This document shows positions 1 to 8,989 of a stretch of DNA of 64,000 nt, in pieces. Where the stretch lies: the NCBI RefSeq assembly GCF_029544075.1, contig NZ_JAJQJH010000001.1, positions 558,001 to 622,000 of the forward strand. Reading direction: 5' to 3'. Position 1 is the first letter of the stretch. The number at the start of each line of letters is the position of its first letter. The translations under genes were made by a program, and so were the position numbers. A model generated the notes under the pieces. It worked only from the letters and a program-made list of their open reading frames with translations. It was not told the origin of the DNA and ran no database searches. The DNA is from Chromohalobacter canadensis. GTDB lineage: Bacteria; Pseudomonadota; Gammaproteobacteria; Pseudomonadales; Halomonadaceae.

Positions 1-1
1 C

Positions 2-1234
2 GATCTCTCTTCCCAACCGCAGGGCGAGATATTGCTCGATGACGACCTCTTGCAATTCCGCACGCAGGATATTCGTGCGGCTGCCGAGAGCAACAAGGTG
101 GGCATGATCGTCACTCCGTCGGCGTCCCAACCCTGGCGGCTGGGGATCGTGGTGCCGCGCCCCAGCTTGGCCGGCCTGCTGGCGGAGAATCCCTGGCAAA
201 TCGCGGTGCTCGCGCTCATCTATCTGCTTTCGGTGATCGTGGGGGTGCTGTGGGTGCTCAGCCTGCATCGCCAACGTTACTTGCGTCGCCAAGCGATGGG
301 ATTTTCCCGCGAAGCTCAGCATCTCGCCAGGGAATCCCGGCAGTATGCCAGCGAGGTACAGGATCTCTATGAGAACGCGCCCTGTGGCTATCATTCGCTG
401 GATCGCGATGGGCGTATCGTTAAGATCAACCGCACCGAGCTGGAGTGGTTGGGGTACCGGGCCGATGAAGTGATCGACAAACAGCATTATCGCGATTTCG
501 TGACCCCCGGTACCCGCGCGGCGTTCGACAATGCATTCCAGGGCGTTCTGAGCGCGAGGCAGGAAGGGGCTGCGGAGTGTGTGCTCATGTGCCGTGATGG
601 CACCCGGCTACCGGTAGCCATCCAAGCCACTGCCCAAGTCATTGAGGGGCAGTTTCAATATTCCCGTGCCACGGTATTCGATCTGAGCGAGCGCAAGCAG
701 CTCGAGGCGCGCCTGGCCGAGCAGGCCATGGTCGATCCGTTGACTGGGTTGTGGAATCGACGTTACCTGAAGGGGCAGGCGGCCAAGGAATTAGCGCGGG
801 CATGCCGTAGCGGAACGTCGCTGAGCCTGATCGTCATCGATCTGGATCACTTCAAGCGCATCAACGACACTCACGGCCATGATGTGGGCGATCTGATACT
901 GCAGTCCTTCGCCGATACAGCGCGAGCGCAGTTGCGCGAAGGGGATACTCTGTGTCGCATGGGCGGCGAGGAGTTCATCGTCCTGTTGCCCGATACGGCT
1001 CCCGAGAAGGCCATGCAGGTTGCTGAGCGGCTGCGTCTGGCCATCTCGGCCACGCCAGCCGAGGTGGAGGCCGACGCCGTTGCGACAGGTCGCCTGGCCT
1101 ACACTGCCTCGCTGGGGTTGGCGCGCGTCGCTCTCGATGAAGCGTCTCTGGAGCCGGCCATCAAGCGTGCCGACGAAGGCCTCTATGCGGCCAAGAACGC
1201 GGGGCGCAATCGCGTGCACTGGCACACCGGCTAG
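2..1234 (+). CDS. Membrane PAS-GGDEF diguanylate cyclase (5' end cut by window)
   Basis: The reading frame is open to the window edge, so the true N-terminus lies upstream. The visible part has a short extracytoplasmic tail, a hydrophobic membrane segment (about residues 65-88 of the visible frame), a short coiled linker, a PAS domain and a C-terminal GGDEF domain. The active-site motif reads RMGGEEF near nt 958-977. GGEEF is a competent variant, so synthesis of cyclic-di-GMP from two GTP at the inner membrane is expected. The inhibitory RxxD site is not obvious. The upstream sensor part (a Cache-like or solute-binding domain would be typical) cannot be seen. It is not co-operonic with the GntR gene, which starts 100 bp downstream behind its own candidate operators. 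Confidence 0.9.
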   Translation, partial: DLSSQPQGEILLDDDLLQFRTQDIRAAAESNKVGMIVTPSASQPWRLGIVVPRPSLAGLLAENPWQIAVLALIYLLSVIVGVLWVLSLHRQRYLRRQAMGFSREAQHLARESRQYASEVQDLYENAPCGYHSLDRDGRIVKINRTELEWLGYRADEVIDKQHYRDFVTPGTRAAFDNAFQGVLSARQEGAAECVLMCRDGTRLPVAIQATAQVIEGQFQYSRATVFDLSERKQLEARLAEQAMVDPLTGLWNRRYLKGQAAKELARACRSGTSLSLIVIDLDHFKRINDTHGHDVGDLILQSFADTARAQLREGDTLCRMGGEEFIVLLPDTAPEKAMQVAERLRLAISATPAEVEADAVATGRLAYTASLGLARVALDEASLEPAIKRADEGLYAAKNAGRNRVHWHTG

Positions 1235-1282
1235 GCCGCTATCCACCAATGTCTAAAGGCGCGGTGACAGTGAATGCTGGAT

Positions 1283-1317
1283 TCTATGTCGGACATAGAG
1301 GTAAATTTGTCCAACAA
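1283..1317. promoter_or_regulatory. Candidate GntR-family operator pair upstream of the dgo regulator gene
   Basis: A perfect 17-bp odd palindrome TCTATGTCgGACATAGA occupies 1283-1299. It is followed at 1307-1317 by TTGTCCAACAA, whose outer TTGT/ACAA arms are symmetric. Both lie 18-52 bp before the ATG of the GntR gene. FCD-type GntR proteins often bind short GT-N-AC palindromes, so autoregulation and control of the dgo operon is a reasonable inference. No binding has been shown. Confidence 0.5.
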
Positions 1318-1334
1318 GGCAGGCGGAGCCGTTT

Positions 1335-2117
1335 ATGCGCCCCTCTTCACTTTCCGGTACCACGGCACGACCCGATATCGCCGAGTCGTTGGCCCAGGCG
1401 ATTTTCAGTGGCCGTTATGCACCCGGTGACTTGATCCCCCGCGAGCTGGATCTTTGTGAGACGTATGGCGTCAGCCGAAGCACGGTGCGTAGCGTCTTGC
1501 AAAATCTGGTTTCGGCAGGGCTTTTGGTACGTATTTCAGGTCAGGGTACACGTGTACGAGAGCTGACCCAGTGGCACATGCTCGATCCGCGAGTGACCGA
1601 GTGGATGGCGCGCTATGCCGAGCCCAACCCACGCTTCCAGCGTGAAATCTATGCCTTCCGTGTGGCCGTCGAACCTTTCGTAGCGTACCTGGCGGCAACC
1701 GCTGCCACGGCCACCGATCTGCTGGCCATCGAGCAGGCCTACGACGGCATGACGCGGAGTCTCGAGACGCCCGATCACTGTTGGGAAGGGCGCTCCCACG
1801 ACGATTATGATGTGGCCTTCCACGAGGCGATTTTCGCCGCGACACACAACGTTGTGTGGACGCAGCTCAGTCATGTGCTGCGGCCCACGATCACGGTGCT
1901 GGTCCAGCGTTCCAACCAGAGCGCCGATGAGCTCGCCGACAGCATGGAGCGCCACCGCAAGGTGATGGAAGCGATTCGTCTGCGTCAGCCGGAACGGGCG
2001 CAAGCGTGTGCCTTGGCGGTCCTCGAGCGCACCGGGAAAGATCTGGGTATCGCCGAATCCCCGACGGACCTGCCTTCATTATCCCCACTTGGCGGCGCCA
2101 CTCCCGACGGGCGCTGA
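1335..2117 (+). CDS. dgoR: GntR/FadR-family (FCD) transcriptional regulator, probable galactonate repressor
   Basis: A winged helix-turn-helix (about residues 12-75, with the GntR signature around [12 protein letters not shown]) is followed by an all-helical FCD ligand domain (about 95-235). That is the DgoR/LldR/FadR architecture, and 260 aa is somewhat longer than is common for the family. The ATG at 1335 is preceded by AGGCGGAG at a good distance. It is the first gene before dgoD, dgoA and dgoK on the same strand, so it most likely represses that pathway and releases on D-galactonate or a related sugar acid. Assignment as dgoR rests on this context and not on a distinctive residue. The C-terminal 25 residues are low-complexity and probably dispensable. 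Confidence 0.8.
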   Translation: MRPSSLSGTTARPDIAESLAQAIFSGRYAPGDLIPRELDLCETYGVSRSTVRSVLQNLVSAGLLVRISGQGTRVRELTQWHMLDPRVTEWMARYAEPNPRFQREIYAFRVAVEPFVAYLAATAATATDLLAIEQAYDGMTRSLETPDHCWEGRSHDDYDVAFHEAIFAATHNVVWTQLSHVLRPTITVLVQRSNQSADELADSMERHRKVMEAIRLRQPERAQACALAVLERTGKDLGIAESPTDLPSLSPLGGATPDGR

Positions 2118-2154
2118 GCGTGTCATCACTTTTGCATCGACAAGGAGACTTCTC

Positions 2155-3303
2155 GTGAAGATTACCCAGCTCAAGACCTGGCAAGTACCGCCGCGTTGGT
2201 TGTTCCTCAAGATCGAGACCGATGAGGGATGCTACGGCTGGGGCGAGCCGGTCGTGGAAGGACGCGCGGCCACCGTCGAGGCGGCAGTGCACGAACTCGC
2301 CGACTATCTGGTTGGCCAGGATCCGCACCGTATCGAATACCTTTGGGACACGATGTACCGTGCGGGTTTCTATCGTGGCGGTCCTATCCTGATGAGTGCC
2401 ATCGCCGGGATCGATCAGGCGCTTTGGGATCTCAAGGGGCGCGATCTCGGTGTGCCCGTGTATCAGTTGCTGGGCGGCAAGGTGCGCGACAAGATGCGCA
2501 TGTACGCCTGGACCGGCGGCGATCGACCCAGCGACGTGGGCGCAGGCGCCAAGGCCTTGGTCGAAAAGGGATTCACGGCGTTCAAGATGAACGGCACGCC
2601 TGAAATGCAGATCGTCGATTCGCACCGCAAGATCGACGAGGCCGTGGCGCGGGTCGCCGAAGCGCGCGAGGTGGTGGGCCCGGACGTGGGCATCGCCATC
2701 GACTTTCACGGGCGCGTGCATCGTCCCATGGCCAAGGTGCTGATGCGCGAGCTGGAGCCCTATCACCCGATGTTCGTCGAGGAGCCGGTGCTGCCCGAAC
2801 ATCTGCCTAGCCTCAAACATATTGCCACCGGGCTTGGTTATCCCATTGCCACCGGCGAACGGTTGCATACGCGCTACCAATTCCGGGACCTGCTGGCGGA
2901 GGGCATGGTGGATATCATCCAACCCGACCTCTCGCACTGCGGCGGCATCAGCGAGGGCATGAAGATCGCCTCGCTGGCGTCGTGCCACGATGTCGCACTG
3001 GCCCCGCATTGCCCGCTGGGGCCGTTGACGTTGGCCGCGTCGCTACACGTAGATGCGGTGAACCACAACGCGTTCATCCAGGAGCAGAGCATGGGCATCC
3101 ACTACAATCGTGATAACGATGTGTTGGATTACCTGGTCGATAAGTCAGCGCTGACCATCACCGATGGCTTCTGCGCGATTCCCGAGGGCCCCGGCCTGGG
3201 GGTCGAGATTGATGAGGCCTTCGTCGAGGAGCGCGCCAAGGTCGGCCATCGCTGGCGCAACCCAGTGTGGACACATGACGACGGCTCCATCGCCGAGTGG
3301 TAA
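2155..3303 (+). CDS. dgoD: D-galactonate dehydratase
   Basis: Enolase-superfamily enzyme converting D-galactonate to 2-keto-3-deoxy-D-galactonate. Starting at the GTG at 2155, behind AAGGAGA, gives 382 aa, the same length as E. coli DgoD. The frame is open further upstream but that extension has no family similarity. The sequence shows the N-terminal capping domain and a (beta/alpha)7-beta barrel. The metal-ligand region [10 protein letters not shown] supplies the Asp and the His base, FVEEPVLPE supplies the second ligand, and ATGERLHTR the third. Downstream, LAPHCPLGP carries the other catalytic His. First enzyme of the De Ley-Doudoroff galactonate route, followed here by dgoA and dgoK. No galactonate transporter is visible in this operon. 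Confidence 0.94.
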   Translation: MKITQLKTWQVPPRWLFLKIETDEGCYGWGEPVVEGRAATVEAAVHELADYLVGQDPHRIEYLWDTMYRAGFYRGGPILMSAIAGIDQALWDLKGRDLGVPVYQLLGGKVRDKMRMYAWTGGDRPSDVGAGAKALVEKGFTAFKMNGTPEMQIVDSHRKIDEAVARVAEAREVVGPDVGIAIDFHGRVHRPMAKVLMRELEPYHPMFVEEPVLPEHLPSLKHIATGLGYPIATGERLHTRYQFRDLLAEGMVDIIQPDLSHCGGISEGMKIASLASCHDVALAPHCPLGPLTLAASLHVDAVNHNAFIQEQSMGIHYNRDNDVLDYLVDKSALTITDGFCAIPEGPGLGVEIDEAFVEERAKVGHRWRNPVWTHDDGSIAEW

Positions 3304-3311
3304 TGGTGAGA

Positions 3312-3505
3312 GGGAACTTGTTCCCGATGATGGTCCCACCAGCTCCTGGCCTTGGTGGTCTTGTGGGGGAGGGGGCTTGTTCCCGATGATGGTCCCACCA
3401 GCTCCTGGCCTTGGTGGTTTTTGTGGGAGAGGCAGCTTGTTCCTGATGATGGTCCCACCAGCTCCTGGCCTTGGTGGTCTTGTGGGAGGGAACTTGTTCC
3501 CGACG
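3312..3505. repeat. REP-like tandem intergenic repeat, about 3.3 copies of a 57-60 bp unit
   Basis: Near-identical units begin at 3317, 3376, 3436 and (partial) 3493. Each contains a GGAAC-TT-GTTCC type or degraded palindrome next to a TGTGGGA head, and an internal arm pair TCCCAC...GTGGGA enclosing CCACCA...TGGTGG. These are properties of REP/BIME elements, so the RNA would fold into successive hairpins. The array fills the dgoD-dgoA gap and stops about 30 bp before the dgoA ribosome binding site. Open frames run through it by chance. Confidence 0.8.
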
Positions 3506-3537
3506 GTACGCTCTCTAGGTGTGGTAAAGGAGGCTTT

Positions 3538-4224
3538 ATGAACGAGACACAACGCGCCGCGCTCGATGCGGCACTCGAAGAGTTGCCACTGGTGGCGATT
3601 CTGCGTGGTATTCGCCCCGAGGAGATCGACAAGGTTTTCGATGAGTTGGTTGCAGCGGGGTTTCGCCTGATCGAGATTCCCCTCAACTCCCCCTTGCCAT
3701 GGAAAAGCATCGAACGCGTCGCGGCACGTTGCCCTGAGCATGTGCTAGTGGGCGCCGGTACGGTGCTGGAAGCCGATGACACGGCCGAGCTGGCACGCCT
3801 GAACGCACCGTTGATGGTCACCCCCAACAGCGATCCCGAGGTGATCCGCGCCGGCGTCGAGCAGGGCCTGGCGCCGCTGGTCGGCTGCATGACGCCGAGC
3901 GAAGCGCTGAGCGCGGCGCGCGCCGGGGCCACGGCACTCAAGCTGTTCCCGGCTGGGCGTCTGGGCACCGGCTACTTCAAGGATATCAGTGCGATCCTGC
4001 CGCCCGAGCTTCCGGTATTCGCCGTCGGCGGTATCGACAAGAGCAACATGTCCGATTGGCATGGCGTGGGCATTCGTGGCTTCGGCTTTGGCAGCAATCT
4101 TTACCGTCCCGGGCGCAGTGCTGTCGAAGTGGGTGAAGTCGCACGCGAGCTCGTCGCCGAGTGGCGGCGGCTTGAAGAGCTCTACACCATGACCGAATTG
4201 TTCGAGCACGAGGGCGATCAATGA
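3538..4224 (+). CDS. dgoA: 2-dehydro-3-deoxy-6-phosphogalactonate aldolase
   Basis: Class I KDPG/KDPGal aldolase splitting 2-keto-3-deoxy-6-phosphogalactonate into pyruvate and glyceraldehyde-3-phosphate. The ATG at 3538 follows AAAGGAGG. An in-frame upstream extension reads through the repeat array and is rejected. The 228-aa product is slightly longer than E. coli DgoA because of a C-terminal tail. Visible family features: LVAILRGIRPEE with the catalytic Glu region, VGAGTVLE, and TALKLFPAGRLG holding the Schiff-base lysine, followed by FAVGGIDKSN for phosphate binding. It overlaps dgoK by 4 nt (ATGA), so the two are translationally coupled. Confidence 0.93.
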   Translation: MNETQRAALDAALEELPLVAILRGIRPEEIDKVFDELVAAGFRLIEIPLNSPLPWKSIERVAARCPEHVLVGAGTVLEADDTAELARLNAPLMVTPNSDPEVIRAGVEQGLAPLVGCMTPSEALSAARAGATALKLFPAGRLGTGYFKDISAILPPELPVFAVGGIDKSNMSDWHGVGIRGFGFGSNLYRPGRSAVEVGEVARELVAEWRRLEELYTMTELFEHEGDQ

Positions 4225-5132
4225 GCGCCGAGCAGCGACTGATCGTCATCGACTGGGGCACCAGCAATTTTCGGGCGTTTCTGGTCGACCGACAAAGCGG
4301 TGCCTGCCTCGAGTCGCGGCGTAGTGAGGCAGGTCTCAAGGCGCTGGAAACCACCGAGTTTCCGCATTACTGCCAAGCCCAGGTTGGCGACTGGCGCGAG
4401 GGCGGGCGTGTGCCGATCTATCTCGCGGGCATGGTGGGCTCCAAGCGCGGCTGGAGTGAAGCGCCGCAGCTCGACCTGCCCGTCTCGGGGCGCGATCTTG
4501 CCGCGCATGTGGTGGCCGCGCCAGGATTGGAAAACGCCTGGATTGTGCCCGGCGTGAAGCACGTCGATGATGCGCACTGCGACGTTATGCGCGGTGAGGA
4601 AGTCCAGGCTTTCGGCGCTCTTGCTCTGTCGGGTACCCCCAACGCTGATTGTTGCCTGCCGGGCACGCATAGCAAGTGGGCGCGACTGCACGATAACCGC
4701 CTGATCGCTTTCACCACCCTGATGACCGGCGAGCTTTATCACGCGGTACGCTTTCATACCTTGCCGGGCGAGCCTGCTCGTGATGAGGCGCCATTCGATG
4801 AAGATGCCTTTCGTCAGGGGCTAGCGCGTGCCCAAGGCGAGGACGGTGTGCTGCATGCGCTATTCGAGGCGCGCAGCCGGCATCTCTATCGTGGCCTGGC
4901 CGCCGAGCAAGTGGGCAGCTTCATCTCCGGCGTCTTGATCGGCGAGGAGGTGCGCGCCATGCGCGCCACGCGCCCCGATCTCGAGCGCTTGCTGTTGATC
5001 GGCGCCGAGGCTCTACGGCGTCCTTATACGCTGGCACTGGAAGCGGCTGGTCTCGAGGTCACACCGCTGGATAGCGACGCGGCGACGCTCGCCGGCTTGG
5101 CGATGATTGCCGAGCATCATCACGCTCAGTAA
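4221..5132 (+). CDS. dgoK: 2-dehydro-3-deoxygalactonokinase
   Basis: Sugar-acid kinase of the ASKHA fold that phosphorylates 2-keto-3-deoxygalactonate at O6 with ATP. The product is 303 aa, near the usual length of about 290-300. The N-terminal phosphate-1 loop reads IDWGTSNFRAFLVD, and the segment CCLPGTHSKWARL is the second characteristic family block, followed by TLMTGELYHAV. Its ATG overlaps the dgoA stop by 4 nt. The order in this operon is R-D-A-K, whereas E. coli has R-K-A-D-T. The operon ends at a strong hairpin terminator 30 bp downstream. Confidence 0.92.
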   Translation: MSAEQRLIVIDWGTSNFRAFLVDRQSGACLESRRSEAGLKALETTEFPHYCQAQVGDWREGGRVPIYLAGMVGSKRGWSEAPQLDLPVSGRDLAAHVVAAPGLENAWIVPGVKHVDDAHCDVMRGEEVQAFGALALSGTPNADCCLPGTHSKWARLHDNRLIAFTTLMTGELYHAVRFHTLPGEPARDEAPFDEDAFRQGLARAQGEDGVLHALFEARSRHLYRGLAAEQVGSFISGVLIGEEVRAMRATRPDLERLLLIGAEALRRPYTLALEAAGLEVTPLDSDAATLAGLAMIAEHHHAQ

Positions 5133-5162
5133 CGCCTTCTGCTGATAATACCTTATGGTGAT

Positions 5163-5207
5163 ACGCCCCGTTGTAGTGCACAAGTTGCGCTACAACGGGG
5201 CGTTTTT
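5163..5207 (+). terminator. Rho-independent terminator of the dgo operon
   Basis: A perfect 14-bp inverted repeat (ACGCCCCGTTGTAG at 5163-5176 with CTACAACGGGGCGT at 5190-5203) encloses a 13-nt loop and runs into TTTTT. It begins 30 bp after the dgoK stop. Confidence 0.95.
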
Positions 5208-5389
5208 GTGTCCAGATATCAGTCATGCACCGTGGCGGCGCGCACAGTTCCCCAGACACTCGGGTTTCTGGCGGAGTATGGCACGATCCGTGCTACCTTC
5301 ATCGGAAACGTGCCGTTCAGCACGACCGTGCACGACGGTCCTGTGGCGCGTTCCTGAACATGTGAGGCGGTGCCAAGGGGAGAAGGCTC

Positions 5390-6277
5390 ATGACGCAGTC
5401 GGTTTCGCATACGCCGTGGCTGGTGTTCACCGATTTGGATGGCACGTTACTCGACCACGACAGTTATACGTGGCAGCCCGCCGCCGCCTGGTTGGAACGG
5501 CTCGCCGAGGTCGGTGTTGCTGTAATTCCCACGACCAGCAAGACTCGCGAGGAGTTGCTGGCGCTGCGCGTTGAGCTAGGGCTCCAGGCAACCCCGTTCA
5601 TCGCCGAGAATGGAGCTGTCATCGGGTTGCCGGCGCGATGGCAACATGCCCGGCTGGATCGTGACCCCGCCGCGCCGGATGGGTTGATCGTCAAGACGCC
5701 GTCGCTGGATATAGGGTTCATCCGCAGGCGGCTTGAGGTGTTGCGTGAGCGGCTGGGCGTGCGCTTTCGCAGCATGGCGGAATTGTCCCTCGATACGCTG
5801 TGCGAGTTGACCTCGCTGAGCGCCGACAAGGCGCGTCAGGCGCAGGCGCGCGAGGGCAGCGAGCCCTTGCTGTGGGACGACGACGAGTCGGCCTTGGAAC
5901 GCTTTCGTCACGCTCTGGAAAGCGATGGCCTGCGTCTGACCCGGGGCGGGCGTTTCTGGCATGTCATGGGGGCAGTGGATAAAGGTCAGTCGGTGCGCTG
6001 GTTGATCGACCGCTACGCGGCGTTGCGTGGCACACGGCCCGCCAGTGTGGGGCTGGGCGACGGACCCAACGATATCAGCCTGCTCGAAGCGGTCGATCAC
6101 CCGATACTGGTGCGCGGCAAACATGGTGCGACGGTCAACGTTGCCACCGAGGTGCCGCTCTTTCGCACCCGGCAGCCCGGCCCGGAAGGTTGGGCCGAGG
6201 GTATCGCCGACTGGTGGCAGACCTGCATGGATGCGACGTCCGGCGACAAGGCATCCCAGGAGGGCACGTCACGATGA
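5390..6277 (+). CDS. HAD-family mannosyl/glucosyl-3-phosphoglycerate phosphatase
   Basis: HAD Cof-type phosphatase of the MpgP/YedP group, 295 aa. Motif I is FTDLDGTLLD, motif II is IPTTSKTREE, and motif IV is VGLGDGPNDISLL. Between them is a C2-type cap. It should remove phosphate from glucosyl-3-phosphoglycerate (or the mannosyl analogue) to release glucosylglycerate. The assignment to the glucosyl substrate is inferred from the downstream GpgS-like synthase, which starts inside its stop codon (ATGA, 6274-6277). The ATG is preceded by AGGGGAGAAGG. This would be the second step in making an organic solute used against salt stress or nitrogen limitation. Confidence 0.85.
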   Translation: MTQSVSHTPWLVFTDLDGTLLDHDSYTWQPAAAWLERLAEVGVAVIPTTSKTREELLALRVELGLQATPFIAENGAVIGLPARWQHARLDRDPAAPDGLIVKTPSLDIGFIRRRLEVLRERLGVRFRSMAELSLDTLCELTSLSADKARQAQAREGSEPLLWDDDESALERFRHALESDGLRLTRGGRFWHVMGAVDKGQSVRWLIDRYAALRGTRPASVGLGDGPNDISLLEAVDHPILVRGKHGATVNVATEVPLFRTRQPGPEGWAEGIADWWQTCMDATSGDKASQEGTSR

Positions 6278-7494
6278 GCGACTTCTATCAGAACGGTATT
6301 GTCACCACCTTTCATAATCTCACCCAGCGCCCGGTGGAGGCACTGGAAGCCGACTTGGTGCGGTTTTCCAAGCGCCGCCCGATGGGGCTGATCCTGCCCT
6401 CGCTGTTCTCCGAGCTCGAGGGGCCGGCGCTATCGAACATCGTCGACGAGCTAGCGCAGGTGCCCTACCTCTCGGAAATCGTGATCGGGCTGGATCGCGC
6501 CGACCGTGACCAGTTCCTGCGTGCCCGCGAATTCTTCTCGCACCTGCCGCAGCATCACCGCATCTTGTGGAACGACGGGCCGCGCCTATCGGCGCTGGAT
6601 GCCGAGCTGAGCGCGCTCGATCTGGCGCCGCAGGAGCCCGGCAAGGGACGTAACGTGTGGTATTGCAGCGGTTACGTGCTGGCCTCCGCGCGCACGGAGG
6701 CGGTGGCACTGCACGATTGCGATATCGTGACCTATGACCGCGGCATGCTGGCACGCCTGCTGTATCCGGTCGCCAATCCGCAGTTCAACTACGAGTTTTG
6801 CAAGGGCTATTACTCGCGGGTGGCCGACGGCAAGCTCAACGGGCGTGTAGCGCGGCTGATGGTGACCCCGCTGATCCGTGCGCTGAAGATGGTCTTCGGG
6901 CCGCTACCGTACCTGGAGTATCTGGACAGCTATCGTTACCCGCTCTCGGGGGAGTTCTCGATGCGCGCCGATGTGCTCGACGGCATCCGCATTCCCAGCG
7001 ACTGGGGGCTGGAGATCGGCGTGCTGTCGGAGGTTCATCGCAACCACTCGACCAAGCGGCTGTGCCAGGTGGACATCGCCGATGCCTACGATCACAAGCA
7101 TCAGCCCGTCTCCCAGAACGACCCCAGCGGCGGCCTCAACCGCATGAGCCTGGACATCGCCAAGGCCATGTTCCGCAAGCTGGCGACACTGGGCGTGCCC
7201 ATCCACTCCGAGACCTTCCGCACCATCAAGGCAACCTACTATCGCACCGCGCTGGATCTGATCGAGGCCTACGACAACGACGCGCGCATGAACGGTCTGT
7301 CGCTCGATCGTCACAGCGAGGAACAGGCCGTGGAGCTTTTCACCGCCAACATCCTCGAGGCGGGGGCGTCGTTTCTCGAATCGCCTCGCGACAAGCCGTT
7401 CATTCCCAGTTGGAACCGGGTAAGCGCGGCTATCCAAGACCTCAAGGAACGCATGTACGAGGCCGTGGAACTCGACAATCAGGGCCAGGTCTGA
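6274..7494 (+). CDS. Glucosyl-3-phosphoglycerate synthase (GpgS-like glycosyltransferase)
   Basis: GT-A fold glycosyltransferase of 406 aa that should transfer glucose from a nucleotide-sugar to 3-phosphoglycerate. Start ATG at 6274 lies behind AGGAGGG and overlaps the phosphatase stop. The frame extends upstream but only through the phosphatase. Seen in the sequence: MGLILPSLFSELEGPAL near residue 30 for the donor site, VALHDCDIVTYDR as the DxD-type metal motif, and FCKGYYSRV typical of GpgS/MpgS relatives. Near the C-terminus is VHRNHSTKRLCQVDIADAY. The family covers both GpgS and related enzymes, so substrate is family-level inference. Together with the adjacent phosphatase it forms a two-gene synthesis unit. 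Confidence 0.85.
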   Translation: MSDFYQNGIVTTFHNLTQRPVEALEADLVRFSKRRPMGLILPSLFSELEGPALSNIVDELAQVPYLSEIVIGLDRADRDQFLRAREFFSHLPQHHRILWNDGPRLSALDAELSALDLAPQEPGKGRNVWYCSGYVLASARTEAVALHDCDIVTYDRGMLARLLYPVANPQFNYEFCKGYYSRVADGKLNGRVARLMVTPLIRALKMVFGPLPYLEYLDSYRYPLSGEFSMRADVLDGIRIPSDWGLEIGVLSEVHRNHSTKRLCQVDIADAYDHKHQPVSQNDPSGGLNRMSLDIAKAMFRKLATLGVPIHSETFRTIKATYYRTALDLIEAYDNDARMNGLSLDRHSEEQAVELFTANILEAGASFLESPRDKPFIPSWNRVSAAIQDLKERMYEAVELDNQGQV

Positions 7495-7509
7495 CCCGCG
7501 AGGCATGCG

Positions 7510-8256
7510 TCAGATCGGGTTGTTGGCCAGCACCTTGCGCAAAAAGCGTTGCGTGCGTTCGTCCTGGGGGTTGGTGAAAAGCTCGTCGGGCGGGCCTTGT
7601 TCGATGATGCGGCCTTCGTCCATGAACACCACGCGGTCAGCGACTTCGCGGGCGAATTGCATCTCGTGGCTGACTACGATCATGGTCTGGCGCTCCAGGG
7701 CGAGGTGCTTCATCAGGGCAAGCACCTCGTCGACCCACTCCGGGTCGAGTGCGGACGTGGGCTCATCGAAGAGGATGACTTCCGCCTTGGCGGCCATCGC
7801 ACGCCCGATGCCTACGCGTTGCTGTTGGCCGCCGGAGAGAGATGCCGGATATGCATTGGCCTTGTCGGCGAGACCGATGCGTTCGAGAATCTCGCGCCCT
7901 CGGGCATGTGCTTCTGCTTTGGAGAGGCCATCGACGACGATCATGCCTTCGCAGATGTTGTCCAGCGCGGTCTTGTTGGAGAACAAGGCGTAGTTCTGGA
8001 ATACGAACGCCGTACGCCGGCGTAGCGCGAGAATCTCCCGGCGTGTGGCGTGCTTGGCATCGAGGCTGAGGTTGCCCACCGTGAGGCGCCCGGCGTCGGG
8101 CGTTTCAAGATAATTGATGCAGCGTAGAAGCGTCGACTTACCGGTGCCCGACGGGCCGATGACGACGATGATCTCGCCTTGCTCCAGCGTAAGGTCGATG
8201 TTCTCGAAGACGGTATGCGCGCCGAAGCGTTTGGTGATGCCGTTGAGTGCGATCAT
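7510..8256 (-). CDS. Amino-acid ABC transporter ATP-binding protein (GlnQ/TcyN type)
   Basis: ABC ATPase of 248 aa energising polar amino-acid uptake. It shows Walker [10 protein letters not shown], the Q-loop FVFQNYALF, signature LSGGQQQR, Walker [13 protein letters not shown] and the H-loop VVSHEM. The ATG at 8256 overlaps the permease stop (8253-8256). A much longer open frame continues upstream antisense to nothing recognisable and overlaps the permease gene, so this internal start is chosen. The gene order (binding protein, permease, ATPase) and the binding-protein sequence suggest cystine or a related amino acid, but that substrate is inferred. Confidence 0.93.
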   Translation of the reverse strand: MIALNGITKRFGAHTVFENIDLTLEQGEIIVVIGPSGTGKSTLLRCINYLETPDAGRLTVGNLSLDAKHATRREILALRRRTAFVFQNYALFSNKTALDNICEGMIVVDGLSKAEAHARGREILERIGLADKANAYPASLSGGQQQRVGIGRAMAAKAEVILFDEPTSALDPEWVDEVLALMKHLALERQTMIVVSHEMQFAREVADRVVFMDEGRIIEQGPPDELFTNPQDERTQRFLRKVLANNPI

Positions 8257-8927
8257 CGTTGATAGGCCCGATTGAGACGTTTTTCCAGCCGTCGCTGTAA
8301 CCACGAAAGAATTTCCACTACCACCCAGTAGATGATTGCCGCCAACAAGAACGCTTCGAAATAGAGAAAGCTGCCTGCCGCCTCTTTCTGTGTGGCGCCC
8401 ATCAGTTCCGTGACGCCTAGTGTGAAGGCCAGGGAGGTGGCCTTGATCATGTCGATGAAATAGTTCATGAGCGTCGGCGTGGCCACGCGCGTCGCCTGTG
8501 GCAGGACGATGCGACGCATCAGTTGCCCTTGGGTCATGCCGATGGACAGCGCTGCTTCCGTCTGGCTGCGGTCGACCCCGACGATGGCGGCGCGGATCGA
8601 TTCCGCCATGTAGGCAGAAAAGTGCAGGGTCAGCCCCAGGATGGTGGCGGTGATGCCGTTGATCGCGACCAGGAAGGTCAGAATTTGCGGTAAACCGTAA
8701 TAGAACAGGAACAGTTGCACCAGCAGCGGCGTGCCGCGAAAGAAGGAAATGAACAGCATGGCCAGGGCGTTGAGCCCTGGCATGCGCTGCACGCGTACGA
8801 CGGCCAGCAGGCAGGCCAGTACCAGCGCCGCAACCATCCCGGCGCCGGCCATTTCCAATGTCAGCGGTAGATAGCCGAGTAAAATCGGCAACAACCCCAG
8901 CATGTAGTCGAGATCGAGAACGTGCAT
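8253..8927 (-). CDS. Amino-acid ABC transporter permease (TcyL/GlnP type)
   Basis: Polytopic HisMQ-type permease of about 224 aa with the EAA loop region [17 protein letters not shown] and the family block [18 protein letters not shown] chose the ATG at 8927 because AGGCGA lies about 7 nt before it. An in-frame ATG at 8948 would add MLLGDSI but has no visible ribosome binding site. It overlaps the ATPase start by 4 nt. The transporter has one permease gene, so a homodimer is expected, as in the cystine TcyJLN system. Confidence 0.9.
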   Translation of the reverse strand: MHVLDLDYMLGLLPILLGYLPLTLEMAGAGMVAALVLACLLAVVRVQRMPGLNALAMLFISFFRGTPLLVQLFLFYYGLPQILTFLVAINGITATILGLTLHFSAYMAESIRAAIVGVDRSQTEAALSIGMTQGQLMRRIVLPQATRVATPTLMNYFIDMIKATSLAFTLGVTELMGATQKEAAGSFLYFEAFLLAAIIYWVVVEILSWLQRRLEKRLNRAYQR

Positions 8928-8989
8928 GATCGAGTCGCCTAAAAGCATACGACCGAGGCAAGCCCCGGCCGTTCAAATGAAGCGTGGTG

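Noticed and set aside
791-1249. Long antisense frame in the GGDEF gene
   Set aside because: High-GC coding DNA regularly opens antisense frames; this one has no family features.
2008-2154. N-terminal extension of DgoD
   Set aside because: It overlaps the regulator gene, has no family similarity, and a good ribosome binding site stands before the GTG at 2155.
3312-3505. Possible CRISPR array
   Set aside because: The units are repeats over nearly their full length, so there are no variable spacers, and no cas genes are present.
7510-8976. A single 488-codon minus-strand frame
   Set aside because: Only its last 248 codons are an ABC ATPase. The upstream part runs through the permease gene in another register and is a chance opening.
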